From assembly GCA_009760855.2 (NCBI GenBank), contig WPIO01000011.1:6511001-6575000 (forward strand): DNA of 64,000 nucleotides, written 5' to 3'. Of the stretch, positions 31,756-43,529 are shown one piece after another (within the stretch, counting starts at the first letter, position 1; every line of letters starts with the position of its first letter). The stretch is from Cristatella mucedo (Eukaryota; Bryozoa; Phylactolaemata; Cristatellidae). Below the pieces are notes generated by a model, which worked only from the letters and a program-made list of their open reading frames with translations, made no database searches and was not told the DNA's origin. A program made the position numbers and the translations under genes.

Positions 31756-31882
31756 TCTTAATCACTGAAGGTTTGATGCTGTGGCCACCACTAGGTAACA
31801 GTGCTATTGCAGAACAAAGCGTACAACAGCAAGCTGCCAGTGGCAAGAGCAGAGATCGAAACGGTTGACTTGAAATTACTTG

Positions 31883-32036
31883 CTTTGGCTGGTTTGGTCC
31901 AGCGGTTAAGCTGCTCGCCCCGACCAAGGTCTGGCTGAGGCAGTGGGCTCGAGCCCCGAGGCATATGTGAAGCGCCTGAATAGAGATTAAGTTCTCTTGG
32001 GGCGCTATACAAATGAACTATATTTATATTTATCAG
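31883..32036 (+). mobile_element. SINE-2, near full length (family reference)
   Basis: A-box-like TGGTCCAGCGGTTAAGC, B-box GGGCTCGAGCCCC, then the tail GTGAAGCGCCTGAATAGAG, TTAAGTTCTCTTGGGGCGC, TATACAAATGAACTATATT. The tail corresponds block by block to the LINE-A tail. Confidence 0.85.
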
Positions 32037-32155
32037 ATCTGCACACAGGAAAAACCAACACGTCAATATAATCAAGAGTCAGGTATACGGTCTCATACCT
32101 GGAGTGCACACTAACCATGACACAAGAACACCGAGAGCTTGCACACATAGCAAAT

Positions 32156-32205
32156 GTGCACGCGCGCACACACACACGCACACACAAATACACGCGCGCA
32201 CACGG
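32156..32205. repeat. (CA)n imperfect microsatellite
   Basis: CA/CG alternation; intronic. Confidence 0.85.
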
Positions 32206-32436
32206 ACAATCGATAACATAGGCTCAAGTCACGAGGGCTGGCAAGTTGATGTCTGCATGTGCAGCAGCCATTTTGATGCCATAGACTCCCTCGACGATAG
32301 CAACTTTGCTCCAGTTCCTCTCACATCCCGCGACCTGCAATACAAGCTAGAAAATCCTCTCTACCAAGTCCGATAACATTTCTACAGCTGGCAGTTACCT
32401 TAACCGAGGTCAAATGCTTATAAGGTCATCGGCAGA

Positions 32437-32570
32437 TAATATAATATAATTAATATAATTCATTTGTATAGCGCCCCAAGAGAACTTAATCTCTATTCAG
32501 GCACTTCACATGTACCTCGGGGCTCGAGCCCACTGCCTCAGCCAGACCTTGGTCGGGGCAAGCAACTGAT
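32437..32570 (-). mobile_element. SINE-2 copy
   Basis: ATAATTCATTTGTATAGCGC, CCCAAGAGAACTTAATCTC, GGGGCTCGAGCCC and CAGACCTTGGTCGGGGC on the minus strand. It mirrors the copy at 31883-32036, so the two form an inverted pair 400 bp apart. Confidence 0.85.
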
Positions 32571-32619
32571 GTGACGGAAACGGTCGCTCTACATAAACAG
32601 CAAACTTTGTCAAAAAAAT

Positions 32620-33226
32620 TCCATGACGATAACAAAAATTCACTAGTTATGGTCGAGCCTAGTATCGATCAACCACGGGAACGCCTACCCCTCAAAATTG
32701 GCTCAGCTAGCCCATCACCTGCAGCCTCCGCTAGGAATCTGATCGTCGAGTTCCAAAACGACCTCCAGCTGGTTGATCACATCAGTCATGTCTGCCTACT
32801 TACAGCAGCTATGTAACAGCAAAAAGCAGAGGTCTGCCTGGACAAGGGCACCACAGCAAAGCTAGTGTATGCATTTGAGACATCCGGTATAAACGTCTGT
32901 AACTCCCAGGCAGATTATCCTGCCTGCCTACAATATGACACTTGGTGCAAAACTCAGCAGAAAGGCTTGCCTTCGGTGAGTTACAGCTGCCACATAAAGT
33001 CACACCTCTATGTGACACACACTGGCTCCCCATCAAGCACCATATCGACGTCAAGGTTATGTGACTCACTTTTAGGTCACTTCATTCACTTGCTCCGGCC
33101 TACCTATCGGAACTACTTCCGAATCAAGCAACCCGTCGTAGCACCGGCTCTTCTGATTTTAAGTCGCTTAGCTGTGGCTTTTCTTACTACTATTACTACT
33201 GCTACTAGTGTTTTTTAAATATTACA
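32620..33226 (+). mobile_element. LINE-A fragment (reverse transcriptase C-terminal half)
   Basis: Frames match the better copies: LVMVEPSIDQ, LKIGSASPSPAASARNLIV, ACLDKG-like, AKLVYAFETSGINVCNS. Broken by several stops. Ends in (TACTAT)-type sequence abutting a minus-strand copy. Confidence 0.8.
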
Positions 33227-33735
33227 ATTATTAAGGCATTTCCATAGCAGTCTGGGAGAACTAAATCTCTGTTAAGGCACTTCACAACTGCTGAAAAAGA
33301 AGTAAGAACCAATTGATTAGGGTCTCTAAAGGATTTTGAGGTTTGTTAGAGGCACAGCAAAACGAACCGAGTCAGAGGAGGAGCAGACAGTATGATGCAA
33401 AGCTTCATTAGGTAGTATTTTGGATAAGTAGGCCGAGCTAGGAAATGAAGAGACCTAAAAGTGTGCGCCAAAAACTTTGAAGTCGATACTCTGCTATATG
33501 GGAAGTCAGGGCCGGGCGACAAAAAGTGGTATAACCGAGCAGTTGTGAATTTCGCGACAGACAAGTCTAGCTGTAGTGTTTTGCACCACCTGAAAAAATC
33601 CTATTTCGCAGGCAGGAAGACCTGCAAGGAGAGACTCACAGAAGCCTTGACAGGATGTCACAAAAGCAGGCTGTGGCACTCTTATCTAAGCACACACTTT
33701 TTGCACTATTGTGCTGCTAAAAGAAAGACAAACTA
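33227..33735 (-). mobile_element. LINE-A 3' part
   Basis: Minus-strand tail (GGGAGAACTAAATCTCTG, AAGGCACTTCACAACTGCTG), then coding remnants (LLxHTFRSLHFLARPTYPKY-like). Confidence 0.75.
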
Positions 33736-34699
33736 GACGTAGCATCCATGCCTAATTGCCTGGCGAAAGATCACCTTGGAAGAGAATAAACAGGACACCG
33801 GATGCTAAGGGACCGGAGGCATTCCCCACGTGGCCAAGCACCACTACAGTGCAATGGCCACTGCCTCAGCCTGTCGCGATGCACTGTGTGCGTGCGTGTG
33901 TGTGTGTGTGTGTGTGCGTGTGTGTGTGTGCGTGTGAATCTGAGCTCGACAGGCCAAAAGGGAATCTCAGCATACGTACTGTGACAGATCGTCCGACGAA
34001 GCCGACAGGAAGTAGGCTTTTATCGCGACGTCTCCATCACTGACCACTTTCACCATGCGGTGACTCTCGTCAGTAGCCGCTGGCATCAATGTCTACAAAA
34101 CAGCAAGGAACATATGTGCAGCAGCAGCAGGGGGGGTAGCGTAGCAGCGGGGTCGGTGTACGACTATCCGACAATCCTACAAATAAATCTGGGCAAGATA
34201 AGTAGCAGTGGCAAGGGCCTGCACTACCCAGTGCCATGCAGGGTGGTCGAGTTGAGCCGTTGACATAGAGATAGGTCGGAAAGAGCTAGCAGGATGCCCC
34301 CACCCCTTCTTTGCTAGCAAATCCCAGTCAGGGGCAGGAAGTCGCATTAAAAGATAACCTATCAGAGGACAATAGAAAAGCTAACCGAGTGTGAATGCAC
34401 TACAAAGCTGAGCTGTGGCAGTAGACTGGCATGGCTGCCAGTCCATCAAAACTGAAGGGCTGGCATGACTCAAGACTCAAGGTTTTGGAGTTCGATGGTT
34501 CAGCTCCCAATGGCGAGTGGACATGTCCTTTCTTCCGGCGCTGCTGCTGCTACCCTCTTCGCTGCTGCTGCTGCTACCCTCTGCGGCATTCGGTACTAAA
34601 TAAATCCGGCCAGTCGTTCAAATACATATATCCGGTATATGTGGTTGACCATGCCTGTAATGCCGGATGCCTGCACTCAGCATGTGGGTGAGCAATGAC
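33736..34699. other. Intronic stretch with (GT)n
   Basis: A (GT)n run lies at 33890-33937. The rest is non-coding with small CTG clusters near 34540-34580. Confidence 0.5.
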
Positions 34700-34904
34700 A
34701 CAGCCCTCCTGTGCTTATGCATGCTGATAATGTGCATGCTCCCACTAACCACACTTGCATGCTGACCCTGTGCATGCCACCCCTAACCATGCTATTCCTG
34801 TTGTTTATTGAGCATGCTACCATTACCCATTCGATCATGCTTACTTTGTAGAAAATGTAAAGTACCTAGAAAGAGATTAAGTTCTCTGAGGGCGCTAAAT
34901 CAAA
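34700..34904 (+). mobile_element. LINE-A 3' UTR and tail
   Basis: TGTGCATGCTCCCACTAACC, AATGTAAAGTACCTAGAAAG, GTTCTCTGAGGGCGCTAAAT, abutting a LINE-B tail. Confidence 0.85.
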
Positions 34905-35392
34905 TGTAATGTAATGTATCTCCGACTGTAACTCCACAAAGTCATAAAGACTATGTGGGTGTTACGGAGGAGAGTTTTGTGTAGTGCACTCACAGCCTAA
35001 GCGGCTTTCGGTACACATTCGGTGGCCAACAGACTTCGTCTCACGCAGCAAAGAGAAAGTGGGAAGCATAGCAGAGTCATGAGAGCAGTTGAGGTAGTGA
35101 GTAGCATGGAAGTAGCAGCTCAGGATTGCTGAAAAGGATGAGCCATAATCAGCAACAGAAGAATAGTTGTCGTTGCATAAGAATTGTGGAAGCAAGTTCC
35201 ACAGTCTAGGACCTGCAGAGCTAAAGCTTCTGTCGCCAACGGTCTTTAAGAGGAATGGAACAGCTAATTTATTGTCCACACAGGACCTGAGGGCGCGATT
35301 AGGCTGAAACTGGTGCAGCAGTTCAGCTAGGTACGAAGGAGCCAATCCGTGGCAGGCCTTGTGGGTCAGCGTAAGAACTTTAATGCATTATT
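34905..35392 (-). mobile_element. LINE-B 3' half
   Basis: Minus-strand frame of 127 codons ending a LINE ORF: APSYLAELLHQFQPNRALRS, VDNKLAVPFLLKTVGDRSF, SSAGPRLWNLLPQFL, then the family-specific end. The tail is built of TAATG/CATTA units rather than TATT. Confidence 0.85.
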
Positions 35393-35620
35393 ATTACGTG
35401 ACCAGGCAAATAAAAGAAGCCTATAGTGAGCGATGGGGGACCCCCCAACCTACAAGCCGATGGCCAAACAGTGAAACTGGGCAGGCAGCAGCAAACGAGT
35501 GTCTGCATAACCGAGTTGGACAAATTCTCAAAAGAAGTAAAGGTCTATTCCGAGAAATAGAAAACCATTGCCACCTGAAGCTAATCACTAGCCAAAATAT
35601 GTGTCTCTCAAAGTCTTTCT

Positions 35621-35683
<63 letters not shown>

Positions 35684-36049
35684 GACCGAGACAGAATGAG
35701 TATCGGTGAGCCGTGGCAAAGGGTTCCCTGACAAAGGAACACGGACCTCGAGGACCGTCGAGGGCTTCGGTGGAGAAGAAGGGAGGAGGGGATGAGGCAA
35801 AGATATGAAGAAGGAGAGGAGAGGTGAAAGTGACCATCGAGCCTACACAAGCCTGGAAGTCCCAGACCAGTGCCCCGAATGAGCTCTCTGACGCAGGGAG
35901 TAGGGACTCCCTTAAACTCACTTCACAGTGTAAAGCCTGTGGAAGCACATTCAAAAACTCAGCGGCAGCCGTAGCCAGCACACAGCACACAGCTGGTTCA
36001 GTAGATGAAGCAGCAGTGATATGTGTGGGAGGGCAGCGCTTGTCCCTCC
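35393..36049. other. Intronic stretch with (GA)n
   Basis: (GA)n lies at 35627-35680. No gene is supported. Confidence 0.5.
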
Positions 36050-36790
36050 CCACTCCCCCAAAAAAAGCTGCTCCAGAGATGATTAAACACAGCTCGCACC
36101 TCCGAGTAAGCTCCAACCTGTTCCACAGACACTCAGTAGGGTTGAGATTGGGAGATTGGCTCGGCGAACTGGCACCTGATTCTCCAAAAATTGATTCGCT
36201 GCCATATCAGCACGATTGGGATCACAATCCGAATGCCGAAAATGGCTCTCTCCCACAAGAGCTCTAGAGCTCTGGCACAAGGCAAGCCAACATTCTAGAC
36301 ACGCTCCAATCCACGATCAAGTTAATGCGGTGGCGAGTTCTGATGCCGGAAGCCGAAAAAACGACCCAATAAGCACACTTCCACCATCAAACTTACGGTG
36401 TTACATTTGCCGACTCTTCTGCTAATGTCATGCTCCGACGCCTACTACAAACGGTGATAGCCCAGGTGACAAGGTGCTCACTCTTCTACTACAAACCGTA
36501 CCGGTGCTAACAGCCTTGCCGGAGGCCTCTTCCGAAGATTTCGAGAGATATCAAAATGGGGCTTCCCGTTAGCCCAGTGCAGTCAACTTCGGCATACCGG
36601 CATCCCTTTTTGTCGAGTGTGGCAGTCGAACGAGACCGGTCAGAGCATGGCTATACGCCCATGCTAGCACCTTAAGAAAATGTACCCCTGACAGTCCCCT
36701 TGCTCATTCATACCAACCTTCTGGGTCACTTTCACATTGCTTAGGCCCATTTTACGATAGGCTACGATTGGACCTTTGATTTTCCCGTTT
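36050..36790 (-). mobile_element. Tc1-type transposon remnant
   Basis: The minus strand retains the N-terminal helix-turn-helix region (GPIVAYRKMGLSNVKVTQKV, about 36690-36770) and stretches aligned with the 23-24 kb copy (CCGGTGCTAACAGCCTTGCC, 36490-36520; TTCCACAGACACTCAGTAGG, 36120-36140). A SINE-1 scrap lies at 36450-36485. Heavily decayed. Confidence 0.7.
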
Positions 36791-37319
36791 GGTTTCTTGT
36801 CTTTCCGATGAAGCAGAGAAGAGAGTATCGTGTGTGTGTGCCAGTGTGAGCCAGTTCTACGCCAGCGCTCGGAAGCTGCTTGGCTGCACACTAGGGGACC
36901 CGGAAAACCGCGAGACTACGACCGTCCAAGCACACGAAGTCGCTCGGCCAGACTCAACGGAAGACGGGGTGGGTCGCGGTGGCGGCGGCGGCGGAGAGCG
37001 CAACGAATTAGAGCCGCGGGCGCGCGCTCCGCGGGGCTCTCCGCTCGCGCAGTCACCTGGACGAGCTTCTGGAACGAGACGGGGACGCTCCGTTCAGACG
37101 CTCCGTTCGAGCAGCAGCCGCCGCGGCTCTCATCACTAGCGCGACCGGCGCAGCCTGCACGCAAGCCTCGCGACAAATTCTCGCGGCGGCATCGCCGGCG
37201 CCGCCGCACAGAGCGCCGTCCGACGAACGAGGTCGATCGGAAGGCGCGCGCGCGCAGGATGCACGGCGGGAAACCGACGCCCACAGACGAGCTAGCCGCG
37301 CCGGCCGCGGTCTGCCTAC

Positions 37320-37553
37320 CTCCAGAATGTGCACCAGCCGCGGCTCTTCGCCGGCGAGAACGTGACTCTCGCCAACCTGTCTGATGGTGTCGATAAGAAA
37401 CGGCTCCGAACCTAAGAAGTTGTACGTAACGTACGGGACATGCCCGGCTCCCCCGCGCGCCATGTCGCGCCACAAACGCGAGACTGCGGAGTGGTGTTGT
37501 TCTGCCGCTCGGCGAAACCAAACGTCAAGCACGGTGCATCCGTCCGAATACAT
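37320..37553 (-). CDS. Possible first coding exon of the minus-strand gene
   Basis: This minus-strand frame has 78 codons and ends at a good donor (CTGGAG|GTAGGC), phase 0. The second half reads like folded protein (YVTYNFLGSEPFLIDTIRQV, then GESHVLAGEEPRLVHILE). Two starts are possible: ATG at 37553 (weak context) or ATG at 37463 (GACATGG, better context). Phase 0 fits the acceptor at 29099. If correct, its ATG lies 251 bp from the Par-6 ATG in divergent orientation. The GC-rich setting opens frames on both strands, so this could be non-coding, and the link to the 3' exons is inference. Confidence 0.45.
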
Positions 37554-37717
37554 AATAAATAAATTAAAAAATATTTAATAAATTATCAGATGCATTGTTT
37601 TAGAGACTATTGTAGCGTCATGATTTGTTTGACTTTCGTCGAGTGTCTCTGCCGGCCTCCGCCCACTGCGCCTTCTTTGGCTCCGCCTGGTCTTCCTCCT
37701 ATTTCCTTGCGGTGCGG

Positions 37718-37725
37718 TATAAATT
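37718..37725 (+). promoter_or_regulatory. TATA box of par-6
   Basis: GCGGTATAAATTGAC lies in GC-rich DNA 80 bp upstream of the Par-6 ATG, which places the start of transcription near 37745-37755 and gives a 5' leader of about 50-60 nt. Confidence 0.65.
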
Positions 37726-37804
37726 GACCCCTCAAGCGGTGCCTGCGCTGTCGCGCTAAAATAGAAGCGCCGCTCGGTCTCTACTGGTCGCCACCGCTTC
37801 TGCA

Positions 37805-37861
37805 ATGGCCAAGACTGCTCGAATGCAGCCGCCATCGACTCTAACTGAAGTAAAGAGCAAG
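37805..37861 (+). CDS. par-6: Par-6 exon 1 (start codon to PB1 first strand)
   Basis: This 57-nt coding exon has 19 codons from GCAATGG (A of the ATG at 37805) to AGCAAG|GTGAGT. It encodes MAKTARMQPPSTLTEVKSK. The final EVKSK is the start of the PB1 domain in Par-6 proteins and is followed in them by FDAE, exactly what exon 2 supplies. Lys17 corresponds to the conserved basic residue (Lys19 in human PAR6A) that contacts the acidic motif of atypical PKC. The exon ends in phase 0, as needed by exon 2. It is short and easily missed by ORF scanning, so assignment rests on the motif, Kozak context, TATA box and donor together. Confidence 0.9.
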
Positions 37862-40197
37862 GTGAGTAGGCGCTTTTTGGATAATTTACGAACATAAGTC
37901 CGACGATTTCCGCCTCCCCCCCCCCGCACGAAAGCCGCTGCGACGGAAGTGCGCAGCGGCTGGTTCAGCGTGTTGCTTGCCTGCGCAGCGCGCTGCTGTC
38001 GCACACGTAGGCGCTTACTGACTAGGCAGTGGTTTATTGTATCGACTCCGCCGTCGCCCGGCGTGGACGGCCATGCGAACAAGCCATGCGTGCTCGGACG
38101 GCCGCCCCACGAACGCCTGCCGCGAGCGCCGTCGTAGCATGCGAGCGGCCGCATTATCCGAAGCGCGCTGTGTATTAGCCGGTCGCCGTAGCCTCGCAAC
38201 CGACCTTTGCATGCAGACTCCTCCGGCTGCTCCGTACAGCACGGGTGCTTCAACGTATCGTAGCGACTTCGTGTAAGCACTTCACTCGGGCCTCGCTGAC
38301 TGAAGGGATTTCGCTCCGAGGGGATGTATGTGCGTGGCTCGTCACCCACGTCAGTTGCCCCGTGAGAAAACGCTGCCGGAAAATGCCACGTTCGTCGGCG
38401 GTGACGTCGAGATCGCCGCCGCCCAGTCGGCCGCCGCTTTCGGCAGCGGCGAGTTCGGCAAGCTGCGGCCAGGGACGCTGCCTCGCCCATTTCGCGTGCC
38501 TTTCGGCGTTTCCTTTCCCGAGTCGCCATTGGCGCGCGAGCACGGCCCGCCCGCCCGTCCGCCAATGGCCCCACCAGACGCAACGTCTCAGCACCAGTCT
38601 CGACGAGCGCGGTCGCATGCGAGGTAGCATCGGCAGCGGCAGAGGCGGCGGCTTTCGCAGCGCCGCCGCTGCACGTGAGAGCCGCCTGGGCGTGTGAGAG
38701 CCGCTGGGCCCACCGGCCCAGCTTTTAGGCCAGGGCGGCTGGCTCCTGTCTGTCTGTCTGTCCGCCCGTCTTGCGTCTTGTCTGTCTGTCTGTCCGCCCG
38801 TCCTGTCTGTCTTGCGGCGGCTGGCGGGCTCCACGGGCTGAGTCGGTCGGTCGGCGCCAGCTTCGCCGGCTGACTGATCGTACCGAATGGGCCGGAGGCA
38901 AATCGGAACGATCGATGGCCGATCATCCACCGCCCGCCGACGGGTCAAAATGACCGACAAAACGATTGCTCGCAGCCGGGCGGCGCTCGAGCTCAGCGCC
39001 CGAGATCACTCGAGCGCGCCGCGTACGTGCGTTTGCGCGGCCGCGAGTTTCAGCCTGCTGCGGGCGTAATCGGAACAGCAATCTCTCTCGGCCTTTTCGT
39101 TAACGGCCCTGCATTGTAGAGCGCTTGTTTTTGAACGGCAGCTGCGGGAGTGATGAGGCCCTAGCAGCGCCCGCTAGCAGTGGATTTTGCCAGCTGCTGT
39201 TCACGTCTGTTTGGTGCAGATTGGGACCTATAAAGCACATTTTTTCAAGTTTCCCAAGTTTCAAGTTTCACAAGTTTCCGTGGGGACACGCCCTTCGTCC
39301 CCAGCCTTCGGCAATGCTCGAACTCGGACGGCGATGAAAAGAGTTCGGCCGTCGCGCCGTAGCTCCGTCCCGCGATCATTTTTTCGGCGATAGGGAGAGG
39401 ACGGCAGCGATCGTTTGTCCGTTTCGCTCGTTTAGAAGTGCCGGTGCTTATTCGTCGCCGTGAGCATACGGCCAATGCAACTTTGAGGCAAAGTCTAATA
39501 GTGTGTAGACAGCTTGGCCAGACATGCGCACCACCAATGCCGAATAGATTCGAGCCTCTGTGCAACCACAGCCGTATTTCCGAACCAGTTGACCAGTTTA
39601 TTTGCTGGAATGCTATTTCCGGCACGTGTGCTCTGGAAGGCCGACGATTGTGGATCTGCTCAGGGACTTTGAAATGTTCTCGCCCAGGCCACAGCCAGCT
39701 CCGAGTTGATCTAGCGTCAGTTTGACGGAGGGCGCCATCTCCAACTGCCTTTGCATCGGTCTAGGATAGGGGAGAGGGCGGTGTTTCCAGCCAGTCGCTA
39801 TGGCTTTTTACTATTCGATAGGCTTCTAGCTAATCGCCGAGGCCCATTGTGTCACGTGGCCACATACTGACCCAGCTGCTCGGGACCGGCTCTGATCTAG
39901 GCATCGGCTGATCCTGGCCGATCAGTATTATTCTGCACCACCTCCCCCCTCTGTGAGATGGTAGCGACTATGTTGTTCGGGGATAGCCACTCCCGCGTTC
40001 CTCGGGCTCCCCGGTTCGGAATGCTGGCAATTCCAGCCCCTTCTAATTTTTGCAAACCTCTTCGAAGGTCAAATGTCTGAGAAACACCCTAGGTACTATT
40101 GGCTGCTATTTACTTATGCTCGCCACTTAAACAGGACTTTCCCATGGCCACCGCCGAGCCTTTTTCTCATACCTAAGCTGCTTGTTGTGAAAAAATA
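37862..40197 (+). other. Par-6 intron 1, GC-rich start
   Basis: GC-rich to about 39100 with long overlapping frames on both strands, typical of promoter-proximal DNA and not called as genes. A (TCTG)n run lies at 38744-38812. No known repeat was recognised up to 40197. Confidence 0.5.
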
Positions 40198-40372
40198 AAC
40201 ATAATATATAATTCATTTGTATAGTGCCCCAGGAGAACCTAATCTATACTCAGGGGCTTCACTTATGCCACGAAGCTCGACCCCACGACCTCGGTCATCA
40301 AATACCTTCACCTTGACCGTGATCGTTCGTTATAGGCGAGCACCTTAACTGCTGGAGCAAAACAGCATGCTA
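40198..40372 (-). mobile_element. SINE-2 copy
   Basis: ATAATTCATTTGTATAGTGC, CACGACCTCGGTCATCAAAT, ACCTTGACCGTGATC and CACCTTAACTGCTGGAGCAA on the minus strand. Confidence 0.8.
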
Positions 40373-40549
40373 TACCTGCATGTGCCCAGTTCCCAGTTCT
40401 AACTAGCTTGGGCGTGGCATTTGGTGGCCGGTCAAGTACCATGGCCAGAAGGAGTTACAATGCTGATCTACCTTTTTATACTCAAGTACGTAGGCACCAT
40501 CAGTTGAAAAGACCAGATTGATAGCGCCAGTTTTTGCACAAATGAACAT

Positions 40550-40641
40550 GACTTCCCTTTGGAGCAAATGTAAAGCACCTAGAAGGAGATTGAGTTCTCT
40601 GAGGGCGCTTTATCAAGTGCATTATTATTATTATTATTATG
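40550..40641 (+). mobile_element. LINE-A tail
   Basis: GCAAATGTAAAGCACCTAGA, TTGAGTTCTCTGAGGGCGC and (TTA)n. Confidence 0.8.
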
Positions 40642-40796
40642 ACAAATGCATTTAAGCTTCACCAGGGGTAGTTAGAGGATTCATCCAGATACCTTGAATG
40701 GCTCAGTCAAAAGGTGCTGCTTGATCAAGTCTCGAATGCTTGAAACATTATTCTTTAGAGTTATGTCGGTGCTTCGAGTTTTACTCGATAATAGTC

Positions 40797-40925
40797 ATAA
40801 TAAAATAATAATAATGCATTTTGTATCGCCTTCAGAGAACTCAGTCTCTTCCCTAGGCACTTAACATTTGCTGCAAAAGACGCATGATCGAATGGTTAGT
40901 GGTTGCATGCTCAATGACAACAACC
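40797..40925 (-). mobile_element. LINE-A tail
   Basis: (AATA)n, CAGAGAACTCAGTCTCTTCC, TTTGCTGCAAAAGACG and GAATGGTTAGTGGTTGCATG. Confidence 0.8.
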
Positions 40926-43529
40926 ATTGCCATGCCATTATCTCCTGGTATCCCTTATGCGTTGAGAGACCTGCTGTTTTGTGTCCCATCAGCCTTAAAT
41001 CCAGGTCTGCAGGTCAACCCCTAGGATTTTTAGTCTTAGTGTCTCACTGTACATCGCCTGCATGCACACGCATCATTACGACCTGCATGTAATGGAAAAT
41101 ATTTTCGGTTGCAGACAGACATGGGCTCGGCTTAAGATTGTTATCCTTGTTTCCTTGGTAGTGTTTCGATTTAGTTACTCCTAGTAACCTAATCAGCTCA
41201 ACACGTGTACGCTGTCGTGGTAAGGGAGCAAAGATTTCGAATGTAAAACCGCAGAAATAGAGCCCAGAGCTAATCTGGATGACCAGGTTTCTGGCTTCTT
41301 GAAGACTAGACATCAATCCGACGGGGTGAAAAGGCCAAGTTGCCTGAAGCAAGGAAGAGCGGATGACTAATACTGCAGGAGTACCTAGAACTGCCAGTGG
41401 CTAACCTGGTGCCAGTGTTTGGAACTATGGAACTCAGTAAACATCGGCATTCATTAGATGAGGCAATGCTTTGACATTCGGTGTCAATTATTTCTTTAAC
41501 TAGAGAGGCTGCTTTGATCGGTGATGAGTTGTAACTAACTCAGAAAGCGAGCATCGTTGGTGGCTACCAGGCAACCGATGTCGGGTGCCTCGATGGCTGA
41601 CCTCTGAGGACCGTGTGTCGGTAGATGCTGCTGATTTCAATGGCTGACCTCTTGAGCCTCAGTGTGTCGGTCGGTTCTTGGAAGCCACACCTATCGACAG
41701 CTTCTCGGAGAGTATCCTGCAGAGGCTGGGAGGTACATGTCTGTCCAGTCAAGCACTTGCAGACCTTAAGACAGCACGATAGCTCTCTTGATAGAGAAAT
41801 GAGGCCAAGATAAGAGCATGCTAATGCTGCAGCAGTGATGACAGCCCGAACGAGGGAATCCAGATGGCTCCACGACAAGCACTGGCAGATTGATGTCAAA
41901 TCAATGTGGAGAACTTTCAAAATAGATGGAGCTGCCAGCTATATCTTTATAAAGAATAGTGTTGCACACGTCGAAGGCTCAACCTTATTGCAACAGAGCA
42001 GCAGGCTGGCGAGTCTTGGCGGTAATACTCTTGAGTTTCTTGACCCCGAGAGGCTTTGAGAATGAATGCTTGGCTCTTGTTAACTTCACCTACTGAATAT
42101 AGTAGTTGACCAAAGCTTGCGGTACTTCTACAATAAGATTTTTATATTCGTCATAATTGCAGCCGCTGTTCAGTGAGACCGACCGCATTCAGACCACTCT
42201 GTACCTAATTCTTGCTTTGTGAACTCCTAAAATTATGGCAAAGCAGTGTGTAATGCCGACTAGTTCTGCTTAGATTGCTGCAATGCCAGCCGATATAGAG
42301 GTCGGTGTGAGTTCTCCCAGTGGTCGTTGTAATGCTAACTTAGCCCGGGATCTTTCTAGTCCCTCCCCATAAAGAATGACTTTGTGATGCAATTCGGGAA
42401 AAAATGTGCAGGTGCTTGCTGCTCATGCTTTTGCAACAGACTTTGTGTTCTACTCTGCCACGGAAGCAGCTTACATCGCTGGGCTCGACCCAGACAAGCT
42501 GCACAGGACGTGACCTGCACATCGTGCAGATTCCGTTGTATGCATTGCCTGTGCTCCCTGTCCCTGCTGTCAGCAGGAAGTTGCAAATGCAGCTACCGAG
42601 CAGCTACAGCTTCCGGGAGTCAGACCCGGCAGTGGCTAAGAGCGATTCACCAGGTCTAGACAATCGGGCTGCTGCAGCTCGGCCCCACTGCCTCCCTATC
42701 CCCTCTTACCACAGCCAGGCACTGTCTGGGGGGAGGTGCTGTGGCAGAAGGAAGCCACCTCTTCGGGCGAGTATGCTAAAATGCTTAAGAGCTCTGATGC
42801 AGTATCCGAGTGCTGCTTCTGTCGGATCATCGATCATCCACGCTGCAAGTAGCCGAAAGCCACAGAAAGAAGACCGACGGCTGCAATGCTGCAATTCAAT
42901 GCATCTAGATGGAAGCATCATCGCCATGGCATGTGCACGTGTAGGTGAATGAAGTGGTCGCTTCTTGCAATTCAACAGTCAACATAGGCACAATTGCAGT
43001 CTTCATCCACAGGTTTTCGGTAATCGCCAAGTGGAGGGATGACTATGTCTAGCACTGCTGCATGGAAAGGGGTCCATCAGGTGAACTTCAAAATGCTTTT
43101 GGCAGCAAGGCTCTAATGGCATCCACCTAGAGAATCCTCCACCGTGTGCCCACCTGCTGCTGCTGCTGCTGCTACTTACTTGGCTGGAGTGTGGCCTGTC
43201 TAAATCGTGCACGGTGATGAGTCAAACTTGAGGGGTGCCACTGCTCGGTCGCCTGTGCCCATAAAATAATAGCAGGGCCGTGGTCGTTTAGCTAGCCATG
43301 TGACTGGCATTGTATCTAATTAGGTTTAACCTGTGCCACATGGAAATACCACGTGCTGGATAGACCAGCTACGTCGGTGCCAGACAGGATGGGCTCCTTC
43401 CTACGACATCATGGACCCCCCAGCTGATTCTGGGAATGGACTCATTCGAACTAGAACTTATCCGGAGTGTCCATTATCAGCAGACTGAATGCACTAACCC
43501 ATCCGGTTCCTCGGTCAAATCAGCATGAA
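40926..43529 (+). other. Par-6 intron 1, unassigned middle
   Basis: 2.6 kb without a recognisable repeat or supported exon. Frames at 41564-41920 (-) and 42404-42952 (+) exceed 115 codons but show no motif, start context or splice pair. Confidence 0.4.

Noticed and set aside
37756-38960. Minus-strand frames of 236 and 275 codons over Par-6 exon 1 and intron 1
   Set aside because: Arg-rich read-through of GC-rich DNA antisense to a well-supported exon, with no motif.
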